Below are positions 51,401 to 61,198 of a stretch of DNA of 64,000 bases, one piece after another. Every line of letters begins with the position of its first letter. Position 1 is the stretch's first letter. Origin of the DNA: Phoronis australis (lineage: Eukaryota > Phoronida > Phoronidae); the NCBI GenBank assembly GCA_002633005.1, contig NMRA01000078.1:811249-875248 (forward strand). Direction: 5' to 3'. Made by a program: the position numbers and the translations under genes. A model generated the notes under the pieces. That model saw only the letters and a program-made list of their open reading frames with translations, did no database searches and was not told the DNA's origin.

Positions 51401-54400
51401 TTCCCTCAAGAGGGCACCATTCCAAAATGGGATCATTGTGTTTGACTCTTCTAATCATGCTTCCGGGGAAATTTAATTTGAGACCTAGTTAAAGGCATAA
51501 CAAACACTATCCGCAAGTAATACATTTCCGATAAGTTCAACATACTCCTTAAGAACGTTGAGCTCCGTCTTGAATTGACTCGTCTGGCTTTTATCAGCAC
51601 AATCCAATCTTTTCACAGCTAGCATTTGGTCACCAAGGTAACCTGTAGTAAACAATACAATTTTCTGAATATAAACCTTCTTGTGAATGACGAACATCGC
51701 AACAGCTTTGCGTAGTTGAACGAGAAATTTAAAAATAAGAAGGTGGGTGTTACTCTTCACTTTAAGAACAAATCTTTAAGAAGCCAGTGTGAATGTGTAC
51801 TCAAATGGTTGATAGGGTTAAGGCCCAGGGAGCTAGAATGACGGAGGTCAGCAAGAATGAAGTGAAAATGTATATTAGTCTGTGACCTAGCTTTTTACGC
51901 AGCAACCACCTTTAAATTTTCAGAATGCAAACATTACCCATATAATGAGCTGACCACATGTTACTCACGCGCTGCCATTTCGGGCTTAGCTATTCACTAA
52001 TTCATAAGGGGTAATAAACCATCATCATCTCAGCGGGTCCATAAACCTTTGGTTAGTTGTGTTAAGTTACACAGTCCAACTGCATCAGTAGCATGACTAA
52101 GAGCAGGTTTGTTTTCAAAAGTCCTACTCTGTTTGAATGACATTCATCATTTACAGCACTACACAAAATTCTAAGGCACTATGCGGACTAGTTACCCTCT
52201 TCCTGCCCAAAATGCTAACTCGAATGCCTTCACTGCATTTTGAACACAAGAACGATAATTGGAAAAGGAATATTTCATATCTCCTTCTGTACAGAGGAGA
52301 ACATGGTGTTTTCCAGTCCGATAAGGTAAGGTTCCACCGAAACTGAGATCATTACTCAATAGTAAGCGTACTACGTACTTCTTAGGAGCTGAAATTCTGA
52401 CGTGTGTTCACAAAAACAGAGGCACTTTTATGGTCACATCTTATAAACTGAGGGTGGGATGCTAGGCACAGCATGGTGCCTTAAAAGCGAAAATTTGGAA
52501 ATTTCAGAGACGGGAAGTGGAACAAGTGGTATTGATCATTACATGAACCTTAAGGGATAATCTGCCGTGTTTTGAGGGGTGTGTGTTGAAGGTTTAACGA
52601 TCGAGACTCACCTAAATACACCGTTGAAAATCCACCACGACCAATTAAACGGTCATTGTTGAATTTCTGTGTCATGGCTTCCACTTCACAGTATGTATAA
52701 CTGTGCACTCTGTCTGCAAAATAAAAACATCAAAAATGCTGGTACAAACTCGTCCACATGACATGAAAAATGCCGGCATCTCAAAAATTCGGAAACAACA
52801 AGGCATAACAAAAAGAAAGACCATATGTCATTCCTCAAACAAAATTCGAGACCATTTAACTTATAACTCCTCATGGTAATACCATAGATTACATAATTTA
52901 AGTCAGTAAACCCATGTGTGCACTATTTTCGATTAGGGTTGGCCAATCTCAAGAAACTCTCAAGGTTTTCTCAAGTCAAGGTTTTGAGGCTTTTATTGGC
53001 AACAGAAATGAAACTCTATCAAAGGTAAAGATCATTATGCGACTGATATTATGAGAGTAAAATGGATAATCCAATTCTCAATGCATAACCAGCTAAACAG
53101 GGCAAAATGCAGCAGTCTTTAGTCCATTCTAAAAAGCACTGGGAACTTCTGCCAGGGGGCAGCACCACAGCATAGATTAGACACTATTATGGAAGTCTAT
53201 GATCTGATTCACTTTTTTAAAACTCATTCTAGTATAAGCCAGACATACTTTTAAGATTACAAAATTTCAAGTTGAAAGAAGAAACCAATCATTGCAACAG
53301 AATTCCTGAGATGCACACCAAATATTGAGAAACAGGCAAAAAAGAAAATTTCGAAATAACAAACTCTGCACATTTTAGGGTGATTTTTATGCAATTGGAT
53401 TGTCTTAATTAAAAACCGGACGATCACCGCTGGTGATGACCAGCTACTGACCAGCTACTGACCAGTTACTGACTACATTCTATGTATCTCTCACTTCACT
53501 CTATGGATGTTACCTGAGCTGTATGTTGGCACTTGTTGTCCTAAATTGTTGTAAATATGATCCTGATGATGTCTAATGAAAAGACGAAACGTTGAATTGA
53601 ACATGAACTTTCTTATTTGTGTGGCGATCGTCCGGTTTTTAATCTTATTGTGGCCAAAAACTGATTGTCTAAATTAGCCTAGTAGGTTATGTGCACTATA
53701 TTACACGACAGACATTTAACTTTTTGTCACCACAAATGACTTTACGTAACGATTGCAGGTACTGGAACACATTCCTTTCTTTGAGTAAACTCTACTCTTA
53801 GCAATTCCTCAATGAACAATTTGAAAAAATAACTTAGTACTGAACACTGTTATTTCAGAGTTCACTGCAACAGAAAATTCAAACTCCTTACGAAATTCAT
53901 GAACATGTTTCAGAATCCATGTCCAACCTTTGGTGCAAAAATTTCAAACTCGCAGCACAGGTTTTCAAACTGGACACAATTAAGTCGACAAGACGGGTGT
54001 GACAAGTCAAAACAGGAAGTGGAGTCATTGAGCTAGGTGGCGCAAAGGAACTGCCATTTTACTGCATCCACAGTTGGATTTTGAAATTATTTCAACTATA
54101 AACGCCACAGACGGGAGATATAATTTGATTAATTGTAAAATTTTACAAGAACATGTTACTTTGCTTAATGTATACTTCCCAAACGAAACAAGAAAACAAC
54201 TTGACTTTGTGGAAAGGTTGGGCAATGTAGTATTCAAAACTGCTCATGATATTAATATTCTATGCGCAGGCAATTTCAACTGTCCACAGTCAGATTTGGA
54301 CAAAATAGGTAAACTTGATTTTGCTACAAAATTCCAAGTTAGTCAAAAAATTTTAAAATTTGGATATGTCAACAAGATCTTCGATGTATGGAGGGAAAAT

Positions 54401-57400
54401 AATCCTGGTATAAGAAAGTACACATGGCGTGACAAACAAATAACACGTCAAAGTAGAATCGCAGAACGTTCTTGACAAAACAGGTTGCCATTATTAACGA
54501 CTTCGTATTCTCTGACCACTCTGCTGTAGTATTGACTATTGAAATTTCCAAATATGAAAAATGTGGTCTGGGATTATGGAAATGTTATCTTGATGACCCT
54601 GGTTACCAAAAAATAATTACTGATTGTGTTGCCACATGCAGAAGAATGTACGCCAACTTCGAAAATAAAAATCTTGTGTGGGATTTGACCAAAATGGAAA
54701 TCAGAAAACCGTCTATTGATTACGCTAAAACAAAATGTACGAAAAGAAAAGAACATTTCCATCTTATTGTTAAAAAAATATGCTGAGACGTATCAAGTCG
54801 AAAATAACACGGCTGACGAAGAAGCTAAAATAGCCTTGAACAAGGCAAAAACAGAACTTTAAGTAATACAAATTGTGTCTATTAATTTTTAATTTAAAAG
54901 CTCGATTATAAGGAGCAAAGTTCACTGGGCAGAGGAAGGGGAAAATTCTCAATATTTTAGAAACCTCGAAGTGAGGAATTGTGTACAAAAACAAATTCGT
55001 TCATTAAAAGATGGTCGCCAAAGTGTAACTACTCCTACTGGAGTAAGAGACTTACAAACCCGGAATTATAAAAATCCGTATTCCAAAGAAGAAAATAATT
55101 ATGGATCCCTCCCAACAATATTTACACTCCCAAAAAATAAACAACTTTCTGAAGAAGAGTCTCTGGAACTTGATCAAGATTTCACAGAACAAGAAATTTT
55201 CGAGGCTCTCCAAGGAACAAAATCTAACAAAACACCGGGTAACGACGGAATTTCATACGAGTAGTCGAAATCGTCGGAAAATCATCGTCAACCGTCCTCT
55301 ACATAGTAAGCATATACATGCCAATTTTGGTTGATAGAGGGGTGGACGCACAAAAACAGACTCGAAAACACTGAAAATGGCCACTAGGTGACGCAAACTA
55401 TGTCGAATCAATTTGAAAACGGGAGGATAGCGTCATCTCACTAATAGGTGCCTACATAACAAATTTCATGAAAATCCGTTCAGGACTTTTGAAGATACAA
55501 AGGTAAACGTAAAAAACTAAAATTGCCACTAGGGGGCACACCGGTAGTCGGATCCGTCCGAAAGTTCGCTCATGCCGTCCCATTCATGAATGGAACATAT
55601 GTGCCAAATTTCATGAACCTATGTCAAAGGGTTTTGGAGATAAAGCAGCGGACGCCGGACGGACGCCGCTCGGACGGACGGACGGAGATGACGGCATAAT
55701 GCGTCCACATATAAATATGTGGGCGCATAAAAAAAGGAAGTGGAGAACATTGAATTTAACATACCAGATTTCTCATCAGCTCCAGTGTCAACAAGCTTTG
55801 TTGGAGATGATATTGTTGTTCTAGCAGATGATGGCACATCATTGCAAGGATGCATTTGAGGTGTCTGTTCATAAAGAACTGGAAAAAATTCATGTTAAAT
55901 TAGAAAATTTTAAACAGTTTTGGACACTGAGACAACTACAATCACTTCACAATGAGGAGCTGAGTCCAGGTAAAAATTGACCGTCAGATGAGGCGAAGGA
56001 GAATGATTGCCCCATGGTTGGAGTTTGCTGCTGTGATGAATTCAACCCACCTGCTTCGGCGTGCTTGGTCACCTAACGTAATCTTTTATGATAACTCATT
56101 GTGTCACAAACAAGATACCTAAACTGCACAGTTAACAGGGACGCATGAACACAACTCCCGTACCTGCAAACACCATTCACTGACTCACAAACACAGGAAC
56201 GGACTCACAAACGACGATCCATTCACCCAAATACACGAGACACGGACTCACATTCACGAAGAAACACCGTTAACGGACTGCCAAACAAGGTTTACGGACA
56301 AAATGTAAACATCAGCTGACCCAGGAAGCCAATGAGTCAGTGAACCGTGTTTGGTGGTCCGTTAACTGTGTTTCTTCATGTATTTGGGTGAATGGATCGT
56401 GTTTTGTGAGTCCGTTCTCGTGTTTGTGAGTCAGTGAACAGTGTTTGCAGATACGTGAGTCGTGTTCATGCGTCCGTGACCGTGTTTATGAGTCCGTTAA
56501 CTGTGTAGTTTAGGTACCTTGATAAAACAACATGTGCCTCTTGACTGTTGGCAGACCAGCCAGATGTCTCTCTATTGTGTTGGCAGGGAATGGTGTAATT
56601 GAAACTTTCCTTTCAATTCACAAATTTAATTGGGTTTTGGGTTGAATTTTCACCTGTACTTGGTTGGTCATGACAATGATTAAACAATGCTTCTGATATA
56701 AATAAGAGAAAAGCTACAAACTGTTCTTGACTGTGCTTACGTGACTGAAAACCAAATGATCATATTTCATACACTCCTTTATTCATAATTTGGTCTTACA
56801 GTCCACACTATTCAATCCCTGTGATCATCGATCTAAAAGTCGGAGAATCACGCATTTCCTTAGCACTGGGCGCTAAATCTTCAATCTTTAAAAGTCAGGG
56901 ATGGGAGTTTAACCAAGAGGTGGGAGCTTAACTGGAAATCTTAAAAAATCGCAGAGGGGCGCTTAACAGAGCAGTGGGTGCATAAATCGAAAATTCACCT
57001 AAAGTTGAGGATGGGTGGTTAAGTGAACATGAGCGTTAACCCGAATATTTACGGTATCTTTGTCCCAAATTGAAGAATTTTTACTGTTAGAAAAGACCAA
57101 AGAGTTAGCGAAATCCTTTGTTCACTAATTGTGTAACAATGAAAACGGCCAATAGAGGGTGCTTACCATGATGATCAGCTGAATGAGAACTTGAAGCAGC
57201 TGCAAAAAACAAAAAACAAACGTGAGTTCTATCGGAACATTACTACCTTTGGCCGACTATTTCATGGCACCCAGTCAAATGCGACAAAAACACAACAGGG
57301 ATAAGACTCCCAAATCAATGACAGTCTTCCAAAATCCACATCCTGAACTCAAACTAGAGATCATTTTTGGCTTTTATATTCTACTTATGTATGAGCTCAA

Positions 57401-60400
57401 GATGCCTGAGTATAAGTCTATGTTCGAGTACTTAATGGGCTATATGTGAATACAGGCCTAACTAATAACATTTTTCAAATGATGATCCCAGCATTAAGGC
57501 TAAAAGTTTGAGTCTGAACACAAAATTTCAAATTTTCCTCAAGTTTGCTCCTCAAATCTAGGGGTCATCAAATGCAAACTAGGACAAAAAAACTCCAAGG
57601 TACAAACCGTAATACACTCAAGCAAAGAACAATAGACCCATATCTTGAGTTGGCACATAAGTAGACCTAGCAAAATTAATCCAAAAAATTATTTCGTGTT
57701 CAATTAGATCCTGGGCCCAGAAGACGACAGTAATTTACCGCCTGGGCCATTGAACATGATGAACAAGAATTTGTGTAACTCAACATCGCAAAATAGTTAT
57801 GTTCTCGTCTGATGACCCAAACCAATACTGTAATAATTTCGATGTTGCGCAGTAGTCAGTGGGTTCAAAACTGACCGGTTCCCATGAAAATTGCGTCATC
57901 CTCAGTAGAAAGAGTGAAGCCGGCATCTTCGCAATGTGAGGAATGTGTAACAGTAAGTTTCCAACAGTTATGTGATTTGTAATTTTTGGAATTTTGCAAC
58001 TAACCTTGGCTAAGCTTTTAATGAAGACGCTTTTAAAAACTGAGGACAGAAATTTGCTCTTTTGGTGCCACTTCACAACAGCTGAATAAAGCTTTAGACA
58101 AGAGATTATGAGCAAGTCACAGCTTAGAAATCATTTATGCAAATTATTTTAGTATATATAAACAAGAACAACGCGGAACATTGAAATGCGCCCATGAATG
58201 TATCGCAAATGCTGTGCTTTCAGGGTTATTTATTTGTATCATAAAAATAACCACTAGATGGCGCAAAAACATACAATCCATCCAAAAATGGGAACGTGCC
58301 ATATTTCATAAAAATCTGTTAAGGAACTTCAGAGAAACAAAGGAAAACAGAACAAAATGAAATTGCCACTTGTGGGCACAGCGTCCGTTCCATCCGCCTG
58401 AAAGTCATCGTTTGTTATCTTCATATAAATTCACTTACTAAATTTAATAAAGATTCTGCAGTGCGTTTTGGAGATACAGCTATGGGCGCAAAACAAAACA
58501 AAACTTCCACTAGGATGCGCCACAGTAGTCGATCTCGTCGGAAATTGTCGTCAGCCGTCCACTTCAGAGTAAAAACATACATGCAAACTTTTACAATTGT
58601 CCTGAAAGCGGTTTGGTTGATAGACGAGTGGACGCCAAAAAACAGACTCGAAAACAGTAAAAAATGGCCACTAGGTGGTGCAAACTAAGTTGAATCCATC
58701 TGAAAACCGAGAGATAGCGTCACCTCATTAACAGATGCCTGCATGCCAAATTTTATACAAATACGTTGAGGACCTTTGAACATTCAGAGGTAAATGTAAA
58801 AAAACAAAATTGCCACTAGGTGGCACACCAGTAGTAAGAAAAGTCTGAAAGCCCTCGTCCTCCGTTGATAACATCATATAAATACCCTTACTAAATTTAG
58901 TAAAGATCCTGCGAACGGTTTCGGGGATACAGCAACATATGCAAAAAAAAAAACTGCCACTAGGTGGCACCACAGTAGTCGAAGTCGTCGAAAAATCATC
59001 GTCAGCCGTCCACTAGGTGATGCAAACTATGTCAAATCCATCTGAAAATGGGATGATAGCGTCATCTCACTAATAGGTGCCTATATAACAAATTTTATGA
59101 AAATCTGTTCAGGACTTTTGAAGATACAGACTGAGGTAAACATAAAAAACTAAAATTGCCACTAGGGGGCACACCAGAAGTCAGGTCCGTCTGAAAGTTT
59201 GCTCATGCCATCCCATCCACGGAAGGAACATAATATGTGCAAAATTTCACGAACATACGTCAAAGCGCTTTGGAAATAGAGCAGCAGACGCCGGACGGAG
59301 ATGACGGCATAATGCATCCACATATAAATAAGTCGGCGCATAAAAATTGCAGGCAGTCTCGTACACCTTGCACCTGACGTGCGCAGGCCGCACACGTGGG
59401 CTAATTGCACTGATCACTATTAATATACACTTGAAACACAGCTGAGGAGCTACAAACCTGAATCAAGGGTCTAGCAGTGTGGCCCAGTGAGACTCGAACC
59501 CACGACCTCGAGTAAAGAAAGCGAGTGCCTATCACACTAGGCCAGACTACCTCCTCAATTATCTCAGTCGCTCCCAGTAAAGACAATATTCTCAGAGACT
59601 GTGTTCCTCTCATTCGCAACATGATCTCGCACAGACACACTGCTATGTCTCCACACTTTCCCATTGATCATAAAAAGTTATAGAAATTATATCAGTAACT
59701 ACCAGTTACTTGTATATTCTCAGAGACTGAGCATTTTCCTCAAGAGAGATTTGAATATTTTCAGAAATAGTTATGTGGCGCATAAGACCAAATTTCTGAC
59801 TCTAGTCTTAAATCGCTTTGAAGAAACAGAGCCAGGGCGGCTGATAAAGTGTCATTAACTACTAACGGATGAGCTCCTCCAGATATGCCACAACATGTAA
59901 CAGACTGACATCCTGGTGCTTCAGGACACTAATCAGCTGATCCACAATGATGTTTCGTGTACCCCAGTCTTTCAACACTTCCTTTGTCGGACTCCCTCCT
60001 CTCTGCTGGACAGCCCTAGCAAACGAACTGTAACAAATGTACACTAAAAGTGAAATTCACACTTTACTACGTGATACACGCATTTTACTAAGTGATACGT
60101 ACACGTTTCTAAGTTTTATTGACACAGTTTTAAAATGACACCAAAGCCAGTTTTGGCAAATTAACACAAATTAAAAACAACATTCCCTTCCAATTCCCTG
60201 AAACAATATAATGCTCTATAACTCTCGACAATAATTTGAAAACACCTTTTGAAGTTTTTATTTTTCAGATTGGTGCCAAAAGTTGATAGCACAGTACTAT
60301 TTGACATGCAAAATGGCAATCAAGTGAAGGTTTTTTCAAATTTCGCAACAAAAATAAATATTAAAGAAAACAGTCTTTGGGAAGTTTGTACCTGATTTGT

Positions 60401-60564
60401 TCTGGACTGTAGAGCAGCCCCGGACGACCCAAAGTGTTTGGAATGTGAGCTGCAAATCTCTTCCAATCATCGTTCTGGTCAATGAATAAGCATATTCGAC
60501 TGATTACGCTGGGCTTCAGCTTACGGATACGAGTGGAGTACGAGATTCCCTCACCTTCGTTCAT
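42364..60564 (-). CDS. IRAK4: IRAK4-type interleukin-1 receptor-associated kinase
   Basis: Twelve coding exons, all in phase, give 451 residues (human IRAK4: 460). Residues about 10-110 are a death domain (Myddosome assembly with MyD88), followed by a Ser/Thr-rich linker (about 112-175). The kinase domain (about 180-446) shows a glycine loop GRGGFSTVY (185-193), catalytic Lys205 (AVKRL), the IRAK-specific tyrosine gatekeeper Tyr250 (IVYPYM), HRDIK (Asp301), DFG (Asp319), activation-loop Thr335/Ser336 and APE (346-348). It is therefore predicted to be an active cytoplasmic Ser/Thr kinase of Toll/IL-1 signalling; pelle and IRAK1 are alternatives, but length and linker favour IRAK4. Exons: 60564-60392, 60027-59867, 57199-57167, 55878-55765, 52713-52612, 51642-51546, 50682-50568, 49991-49876, 48752-48569, 45054-44992, 44229-44080, 42411-42364. 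Introns contain a LINE, SINE, foldback and other repeats, yet every exon is intact. Confidence 0.95.
44080..44229 (-). CDS. IRAK4: IRAK4 coding exon 11
   Basis: 150 bp, acceptor tttcatttcag, donor gtgcgc (weak), phase 0 on both sides. It encodes the last kinase helices, from NLLDSHEYLAENLTDK to KYKPKKRARVLE. The KKRAR..V block matches the usual K/RRP..V end of kinases. Without this donor the frame runs on for 44 residues that do not fit the family. Confidence 0.85.
44459..44755. mobile_element. Tc1/mariner-like MITE with TA target site
   Basis: 297 bp in IRAK4 intron 10. The ends cggtaaaaattctcaaattt and, reversed, cagtaaatattctccagttt form inverted repeats flanked by TA on both sides (44457-44458, 44756-44757). 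Related fragments are at 10855-11010, 43170-43310, 57040-57090 and 61768-61815. Confidence 0.7.
44992..45054 (-). CDS. IRAK4: IRAK4 coding exon 10
   Basis: 63 bp, acceptor tttactgcag, donor gtaagc, phase 0 on both sides. It encodes VLLELVTGLPSFDGDRIDHT, continuing the SFGV of the previous exon as in human IRAK4. Confidence 0.92.
46807..47187 (-). CDS. Unidentified Cys-containing ORF in IRAK4 intron 9
   Basis: An open frame with a cysteine pattern (NLCPDG, then IECVITCSFFVNC, then LLQTTC) that loosely recalls secreted Cys-rich modules such as PAN/apple. No start context, splice sites or homologue can be assigned. It may be a fragment carried by a mobile element or chance. Confidence 0.2.
   Translation of the reverse strand: MLRYNLCPDGSVEGEPVFAAPDKYTSFSHSVTLPDIECVITCSFFVNCQAQSFVWYDNKQANYLPGLLQTTCEHNQTQSKWARSEKRDCHNFDCSWAILAIPNLNMITISQGFQKCYWFTFKYVIT
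47650..47933 (-). pseudogene. THAP zinc-finger domain fragment in IRAK4 intron 9
   Basis: The frame reads WCIVPACPNYEAAKKAG, a middle with LPRDPEMLWKW, and VCGRHFVDSDF. This is the THAP C2CH signature: C-x4-C, 49 residues, then C-x2-H. THAP domains bind DNA in cell regulators and P-element-type transposases. An in-frame TGA lies one codon upstream of the Trp, no start Met is present, and no zinc-finger-to-transposase continuation is seen. It is best read as a transposon or gene relic on the same strand as IRAK4. Confidence 0.6.
48569..48752 (-). CDS. IRAK4: IRAK4 coding exon 9 (DFG, activation loop, APE)
   Basis: 184 bp, acceptor ctacatttcag, donor gtaagc. It encodes ANVLLDKDLVPKLGDFGLAR, an activation loop with LQTSNVIGTAAYMAPEA and DKLDAFSFGV. 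Confidence 0.95.
49660..49928. repeat. 138-bp tandem duplication containing part of IRAK4 exon 8
   Basis: Two copies with a 138-bp period. Each contains a ccccacaatgacc-rich part, an intact splice donor and 53 bp of exon 8 encoding ITYLHTSQANIVHRDIK. The outer copy (exon part 49738-49790) lacks the exon's 5' half and acceptor. Copies differ at only a few positions. Confidence 0.9.
49876..49991 (-). CDS. IRAK4: IRAK4 coding exon 8 (catalytic loop)
   Basis: 116 bp, acceptor catggtgacag (chosen because it gives phase 0; the nearer aacacag does not), donor gtgagt. It encodes APLTWLVRVSIAKGTAEAIT, then YLHTSQANIVHRDIK. Its 3' half is tandemly duplicated at 49738-49790. Confidence 0.92.
50568..50682 (-). 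CDS. IRAK4: IRAK4 coding exon 7 (hinge, tyrosine gatekeeper)
   Basis: 115 bp, acceptor tttcatttag, donor gtcagt. It encodes HKNLLPIVGVSDDGDHFCIV, then YPYMVNGSLEDRL. The Tyr after CIV is at the gatekeeper position, a hallmark of IRAKs. Confidence 0.93.
50936..51070. repeat. 72-bp tandem duplication with CTCF-like motif
   Basis: Two units of gtgttgtaaatgtgttgagc followed by gccccctagtggaaagcagt, in IRAK4 intron 6. The reverse strand of unit 1 (50956-50969) reads CCACTAGGGGGCGC. Confidence 0.9.
51546..51642 (-). CDS. IRAK4: IRAK4 coding exon 6 (catalytic lysine)
   Basis: 97 bp, acceptor gtttactacag, donor gtatgt. It encodes YLGDQMLAVKRLDCADKSQ, then the helix C region FKTELNVLK. Confidence 0.93.
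52612..52713 (-). CDS. IRAK4: IRAK4 coding exon 5 (glycine-rich loop)
   Basis: 102 bp, acceptor ttattttgcag, donor gtgagt. It encodes YCEVEAMTQKFNNDRLIGRG followed by GFSTVYL, the kinase N-lobe start. It is too short to be visible as a long ORF. Confidence 0.93.
53410..53642. mobile_element. Short inverted-terminal element (copy 1)
   Basis: The ends aaaaaccggacgatc and gatcgtccggttttt are exact inverted repeats around a 233-bp element in IRAK4 intron 4. It contains a triplicated gaccagctact and gacgaaacgttgaa. A partial copy in the opposite orientation is at 62817-62890. Confidence 0.7.
54060..55263 (+). mobile_element. Decayed LINE (endonuclease and N-terminal RT region)
   Basis: In IRAK4 intron 4, opposite to IRAK4. 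Frames in sequence show an endonuclease/exonuclease/phosphatase-like part (CAGNFNCPQSDLDK, where GDFN is usual, then SDHSAVVLTIE) and a linker typical of LINEs (AEEGENSQYF). The end is SNKTPGNDGIS, which matches the K..GPDGI block before the RT core. Frameshifts and stops break it, and the RT catalytic core is missing. Confidence 0.8.
55290..55742. repeat. CCACTAG dispersed repeat copy
   Basis: Units contain ccactaggtgacgc or ccactagggggcac, aatttcatgaaaatccgttc and a gacggacg run, and end with catataaatatgtgggcgc and ataaaaa. The same order recurs at 58200-59345. It abuts IRAK4 exon 4. Confidence 0.85.
55765..55878 (-). CDS. IRAK4: IRAK4 coding exon 4 (linker)
   Basis: 114 bp, acceptor ttttttccag, donor gtatgt. 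It encodes a polar linker (LYEQTPQMHPCNDVPSSART and on to GADEKS). A dispersed repeat ends about 25-30 bp past its donor. Confidence 0.82.
56112..56519. mobile_element. Long foldback (inverted-repeat) element
   Basis: About 408 bp in IRAK4 intron 3. The left arm starts atacctaaactgcacagtta and the right arm, reversed, starts gtacctaaactacacagtta. The arms stay alignable for roughly 170-200 bp and are built from short gtgagtccgtt/acggactcac motifs. Transcription would give a long hairpin. Confidence 0.8.
57167..57199 (-). CDS. IRAK4: IRAK4 coding exon 3 (33-bp microexon, linker)
   Basis: 33 bp, acceptor gtttttttgcag-like with a T-rich tract, donor gtaagc. The phases (two leading, one trailing) fit both neighbours. 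It encodes a Ser/His-rich ASSSHSADHH stretch of the linker. No homology supports it, only splice sites and phase. Confidence 0.7.
58200..59345. repeat. CCACTAG dispersed repeat, multi-unit array
   Basis: At least seven units, each with a ccactaggtggcac-type core at 58251, 58366, 58507, 58668, 58813, 58957, 59010 and 59159. The cores are separated by aaatttcatgaaaat and gtcgaatccatctgaaaa-type blocks. The last unit ends acatataaataagtcggcgc and ataaaaa. It lies in IRAK4 intron 2. Confidence 0.85.
59440..59567 (-). mobile_element. tRNA-derived SINE, copy B
   Basis: The minus strand carries an A-box-like tggcctagtgtgataggca, a B-box gggttcgagtctc and the tail gtagctcctcagct shared with 34815-34925. 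It lies in IRAK4 intron 2, in the same orientation as IRAK4. Confidence 0.72.
59867..60027 (-). CDS. IRAK4: IRAK4 coding exon 2 (death domain, second half)
   Basis: 161 bp, acceptor tttgttacag, donor gttagt (weak). It encodes GGSPTKEVLKDWGTRNIIVD and a Leu-rich last helix. The DWGT motif is characteristic of IRAK/pelle death domains. Confidence 0.92.
60392..60564 (-). CDS. IRAK4: IRAK4 coding exon 1 (death domain, first half)
   Basis: 57 codons plus two bases, donor gtacaa. It starts MNEGEGISYSTRIRKLKPSV and continues LFIDQNDDWKRFAAHI, matching death-domain helices 1-3. Confidence 0.92.
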
Positions 60565-60837
60565 TACTCAGCATTCCTGTTTGTAAACCATAACAACAAC
60601 ATTACGTAACTATGTGATAGTAGAGGTCTTATATTGGTTTAGGACAATTTTGAGTGAGGTAGGGTTACTTGCAAGTGACAAATACCAAGTGTAGTGAAAT
60701 CTCACCATCTTAGGGCCAAGTGTTTCCTTGTCATTGGTCTTAATATAGTCCTTCCTAAAACATACATTTTCTTTTGCTTGCGAGTCTTGCAGAAAAGTGG
60801 TCTACACAGAACAGGTTGCATATTATATAAAAGGTTA

Positions 60838-61198
60838 CCAAACCAGGTTTGACCAATTAACAGAATCTGATGCTAAAAACAACTTTGCAATCTAGTTCGC
60901 TGAAACAAAACAATGCTTTGAAACCCTTGGCAACCTTCAAAGTTTGGAGGAAAATTTGAAAACTCCTTTTGAAGTCTGCCAAATGTGTAAGCATGACCTA
61001 CGCTTTTAGCAAATTTCATAGCAACTATGGGAAAAGACAATTCACCAAGGACAAACATTGTCCATTGTCTAATCTGTGACATTGGTAGTATTAGTCTTAA
61101 GTTGATTCCTGACATGAGTTGGTAGATTGACCTCAATGATGCCTTAGCAGGTGACAGAACAAGGATTGGTGGAAATCATCAAAACAGGATTTGGTATT
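60838..61198. mobile_element. Inverted-repeat dispersed element, copy B
   Basis: In reverse orientation relative to 31484-31838. The ends ttaccaaaccaggtttgacc and, reversed, ataccaaatcctgttttgat resemble each other as imperfect inverted repeats. It lies upstream of IRAK4. Confidence 0.6.
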
